From: Costus lasius
Taxonomy: Eukaryota > Streptophyta > Magnoliopsida > Zingiberales > Costaceae
Length of the DNA: 64,000 nucleotides
Reading direction: 5' to 3'
Assembly: GCA_027563935.2 (NCBI GenBank)
Contig: CM050446.2
Location: forward strand, 121,536,499 to 121,600,498
A program made the position numbers and the translations under genes. Each line of letters opens with the position of its first letter. Position 1 is the stretch's first letter. This document shows positions 57,808-64,000 of this stretch, in pieces. Below the pieces are notes generated by a model. The model worked only from the letters and a program-made list of their open reading frames with translations, searched no databases and had not been told where the DNA came from.

Positions 57808-58028
57808 AGTTATATGCGGTGCCACTATGTATATTTGCATACATTTCTAAGGCTATGTTTTATAGAACGGAATTCATGGTGGAAAGGATGGACAGAACAA
57901 TGAATTTGAATCCATTTATATTCATTGCTCTTTCCATCTTTTCTGCCATGAATTTCGTTCTATAGAGTATAGCCTAAGTGTTTGAGATGGTACGAATGAT
58001 GGATAGTGCCACCGCACCGCATATGACT
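57808..58028. repeat. Outer inverted repeat around the Tourist-like MITE
   Basis: The arms AGTTATATGCGGTGCCACTA (57808-57827) and, inverted, 58003-58028 (ATAGTGCCACCGCACCGCAT followed by ATGACT) flank the MITE at 57851-57974. Without it the unit would be about 94 bp. It is best read as an older small MITE that received a younger one, but no duplication was settled. Confidence 0.5.
57851..57974. mobile_element. Tourist-like MITE (PIF/Harbinger type)
   Basis: 124 bp, with TAA on both sides (57848-57850, 57975-57977), and ends GGCTATGTTTTATAGAACGG versus inverted GGCTATACTCTATAGAACGA. Pairing extends through ATTCATGG and almost the whole element is one hairpin. The trinucleotide TAA target is the hallmark of PIF/Harbinger MITEs. 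Confidence 0.82.
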
Positions 58029-59541
58029 TTTTTTCCCTTATAACCTACGGGGCGGTGGCTTCTTTTTCACATTCCAAGAACCGAAGCGAGCCACAAATGT
58101 TCTCATAAAATGCACATTAGGACATTGTTTTTTTTCTCAATTTCTAAATTACTTATACAATTTTCTTTTCCACTTAATATGCAAATTTATAATTATGAAA
58201 AAGATAAATATGTGCCAATCTACCCTTTTAAAATATCCAGATAATTTTCGCTATCTTATACTTTTCACTGTGATGGTTGTGTTACGATACTGCAGTAATA
58301 ATTAGGCGACTAGGAGCATAACTTTGGCAAAATAGAGTAGTTTGAGAATTGATGGGTGTCAATAATGAAAGTTATTTTTTTATTCAAGTGTGAATGATTC
58401 ATTAAAAGGATAGTTTGCTGAAGGTGATAACGAGCATTTCCAAAGAAAAAGTTTTAAGATGCTCATACAGATTAGGTGTTATATGTTTCCAACTCCTCAA
58501 TCTCGACTGCACCGTGTCATTCAACGGTTAACAGCTAGAGTACGATCTATATTTACTTATTTTTTAAAAAAAATTTTGCAATTGTAAAATTTTCTAACAA
58601 GTTTAGAGTACAAAACATTCATATAAAATACCAAACTTCATAAATTTTATTAGTATACAATTCCAACATTTGATTTATTAATATGCAAAAAAAATTAGCA
58701 AGCCACATTCGGCCACATTAAGCAAAATTCTCGTCTCTTTGCTTCAAGAAAATATTTTTAATAATTATTTTTTTTTCATTGTTGCTAGTAGATCAAAAGG
58801 CACCTTCTTTCGACTTTGAATTATAAATATGTTGTTAATAGTTTATGTAATTTTGTAACTTATCTCTATTTATCTATCTATTTACATAGAATCATCTCCT
58901 TTTCCGTTTAGCTTACAGCAAGCGCCTATTGGATTGACCGTATGCAAGACATTATTTTCTATATTCCAAAATTTTTAGCTAAACCTCAAAATATTCAAAC
59001 TAAATTATCAAATTTCTTAAATAATAGAAAGAGCAATTTCGCGAGTGTGCTCAAGAACAAGAAAGATAAGTACTTAATGATTATGTAAATATTGACATAA
59101 TGCTAAGCTTTCTATTAAAAAAAATATTAATCGTGTAGTGAAAATACAGCATAATTATTCGCGTCCGAAAGTAGCAAACATGCCTTCGTAAGTGCGAGAA
59201 CTCACGCCCAAGTTGATTAAAACTCATCACGACTCACAATAATAACTTTATAAGTATAGGTCATGGTCTCCCGTCATATCGTGTGATATTCTTGTCAAAT
59301 GTAGCATATAACGTGGAATAATATATTGCTTTCCAATCAAATCTCAAGGTAATCAATCAAAGATGTTTTCCATCTCAATCTCTTAATAGGGCACAATTAC
59401 CAGGTTCACAACTAGAAACGCTAACCGATCAAAAGAATATATAAAAAGGCAAAAAAAAACATCTAGGCAAACGTTCAAACACTCGCTAGTAGCAAAACAG
59501 CCAGTAGAGGAGGATTCTGCGCATTAGCATGAACGAAAATT
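58029..59541. other. Intergenic region between JMJ21 and RPS6
   Basis: AT-rich DNA holding the tail ends of two convergent genes. The part nearest 59541 should be the RPS6 3' UTR. I recognise no gene, RNA or defined transposon here. Confidence 0.5.
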
Positions 59542-62259
<2,718 letters not shown>

Positions 62260-62321
62260 TTTGAATCTGAGGATCCCTAGGGGAAGGCCAGGAAGAAACG
62301 GGAGCGCGAGCAAAACGCCGC

Positions 62322-62330
62322 TTAGGGTTT
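62322..62330 (-). promoter_or_regulatory. Telo-box upstream of RPS6
   Basis: The minus strand reads AAACCCTAA about 65 bases before the start codon. Telo-boxes are common near the transcription start of plant ribosomal-protein genes and support expression in dividing cells. A pyrimidine-rich stretch (CTCCCGTTTCTTCCTGGCC) follows in the presumed leader. Confidence 0.65.
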
Positions 62331-63040
62331 TCTTCGAGAATTTTCGATCCGACTCTGACTGCTTATTATATACGATACGGTGGACCGGAATTGACCGGTC
62401 GGATTTGAGTTGACGATGAACCGATTCCACAATTTGTGAGTATTTACATTGTGAAAAAATTTCGAACCTCAGCGCTGAAAAAGTTCACTTTTCCTCCTTT
62501 TGTTTTTTTTTTCTTCTATGTTATAATTATAATTAAAATTTTGGCTAATTTTCAAAAGTTTACAGTAGACCTTCCAAATAACTTTATAATTTAAAATACA
62601 TAATTTTTAAGATATTTTATGATCCCTAAAATTGCTAACTTTGATAAAAAATGTCTTAAATGATTTCTAAGTAAATCTTGAATGTTTTAAAAAAGTAAAA
62701 AAACAAATATGTACATTAAAACATAAAATATTAGAAGAATGTTTATATGTAAACTTGTACTTTTTTCCCCTTTGATTTTCATATTTGTCGTGATATGAAA
62801 TTTAGATTATCATATATATCCACAATAAAAGTATTTTCTTAAGACAATCCTTAAGTATGTTACATTCCTCGCTATTAAACCCTAGACTCCATTTAAACCA
62901 TTCTTAATATACTACTGATAACCTACCTACACTAAACTCTCCTACGTACTAAATCGCCTCTTTCTATCTCCCTTACTAATTGTAATTTTAGACTATCTAA
63001 ACCCTACAAATCTTTCCAAACCCCAAGCACATATCCAAAC
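62331..63040. other. RPS6 upstream flank
   Basis: AT-rich DNA without a recognised gene. It will contain the distal RPS6 promoter. Repeated CCCTA-type words occur near 62880-63010. Confidence 0.45.
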
Positions 63041-63480
63041 CCCGTTTGGCCTAACTTCTGTTTCTAACTATTACTAGTTGAAGAAGTATTAGTTAAAAAG
63101 ATGATGGCTAAAGAAGTTTGAGAGTGTTTGGATGCACAGCTTATAGTTAGAATATTCTATTTATAATAAATAATTTTTATTAAAAAAATTACTAAGATAA
63201 AAATTATATGATTAAATTTGTAGTTAACTATAATTAAAATATTTATTAAAAATATTATGAGTTATACTATTAAAAAATTATTATTAAATATAAGAGTTAC
63301 TGAGCATAAGCAAGTGGGGGGGGGGGGGGGGGGGTGCCAGAGAAGCAGCTTCATCCTTGCTTCTCAGAGAAGTATCTATTTTGTAGGTTGAAACAGAGAA
63401 GCTAAAGGAACAAACACCTCGGTTTCTTGATTCTACTAGATGCAAAACCATAAACAGATCCAGAAGCTAAGCCAAACGGG
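63041..63480. mobile_element. MITE with CCCGTTTGGC ends
   Basis: Terminal inverted repeats of 20 bases, CCCGTTTGGCCTAACTTCTG (63041-63060) and the inverse of CAGAAGCTAAGCCAAACGGG (63461-63480), have two mismatches. The inside is AT-rich and non-coding and carries a 19-base G run (63316-63334). The target duplication was not resolved, so the superfamily is left open. Confidence 0.7.
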
Positions 63481-63624
63481 CCTCAACCCCTCTGACCCAA
63501 CATTTGTGTTTGAGACTGGGCATATAACATCCCTAAAATACCCTACTTCTACTTTTGACACGTGGAGCAGCCCAAACTGGGCCACTGTCCATTATAGCAA
63601 TCAATCACTCTTTTTAGCCTCAAC

Positions 63625-64000
63625 TAGAGGTGGCCATGGGCCGGGCCCGGGCCGGCCCGGGCCCGGGCCCGCCTCGGCCCGCTTCCGGTCGGGCCGTGCC
63701 AGGCACGGCCCGGTTCAAGTCGTGCCGTGCCGGGCACGGCACGGCCGGAAAATTCTTGGGCCCGGCACGGCCCGCGGCCCGATTAACCGTGCCGGCCCAG
63801 GCACGGTTCGGTTGAACCGTAAGCACGGATCCGGCACGCGGGCCGGATCCGGCCGGCGGGCCAGGCACGGCCCGCGGGCTAATTTCGGCACGCGGGCCGA
63901 ATACGGCCCAACGGGCCAAATGAGGGGGTTCGGGCCGTGTTTGGCCCGGCCCGATTGTGGCCCATGGGCCAAAGTTGGCCCGCGGGCCGATTGTGGCCCA
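63625..64000. mobile_element. Start of a GC-rich hAT-like repeat (partial)
   Basis: From TAGAGGTGGCCATGGGCC the sequence becomes a degenerate GGCCCGGGC / GGCACGGCCC repeat to the window edge. The end resembles hAT termini (compare TAGGGATGGCAA of H1). The other end is outside the window. Long open frames on both strands reflect the GC-rich repeat and are not genes. Confidence 0.55.

Noticed and set aside
63620..63972. Proline/arginine/glycine-rich frames on both strands
   Set aside because: GC-rich GGCCCGGGC repeat of a hAT-like element. Stop codons are rare there by composition.

Overview
The window looks like nuclear DNA of a flowering plant. Split genes with GT-AG introns, complete plant-type eS6 and F-box/JmjC/APH genes, a plant mitochondrial small heat-shock protein and nested Ty3/gypsy elements all point that way. 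The very GC-rich codons of the heat-shock gene beside AT-rich introns suggest a monocot, but I hold that loosely.

Layout. (1) 1-2767: the 5' end of a nuclear poly(A)-binding protein gene (PABN, minus strand), running off the left edge, plus its upstream region. (2) 2768-46322: one block of nested transposons, 43,555 bp, flanked by the 5-bp target duplication ATAGG. (3) 46328-64000: a gene region with a mitochondrial HSP20 gene (+), a 16-exon F-box/JmjC/phosphotransferase gene (+, JMJ21-like) and the 40S ribosomal protein S6 gene (-), several MITEs, and the start of a GC-rich hAT-like repeat at the right edge.

The nested block resolves almost completely from LTR ends, tRNA-iMet primer sites and target duplications. 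I name the elements R1-R3 (Ty3/gypsy with pol), N1-N3 (elements with gag or gag-protease only), H1 (hAT) and S1 (solo LTR). R1 (minus, oldest, decayed) landed between PABN and HSP20. Its left LTR received H1, which later received N1. Its internal region received S1. Its right LTR received R2 and N3. The right LTR of R2 received N2, and the reading frame of N2 received R3 (minus). R3 is the youngest: its two 2,677-bp LTRs differ at only about four sites and its 1,153-residue pol frame is open.

Removing the block leaves PABN and HSP20 head to head with roughly 790 bp between start codons, so the insertion split what had been a short shared upstream region. Three structurally different elements here carry gag without reverse transcriptase or integrase and would need enzymes from other elements to move. 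I found no CRISPR array, operon or rRNA gene and no intact tRNA gene.
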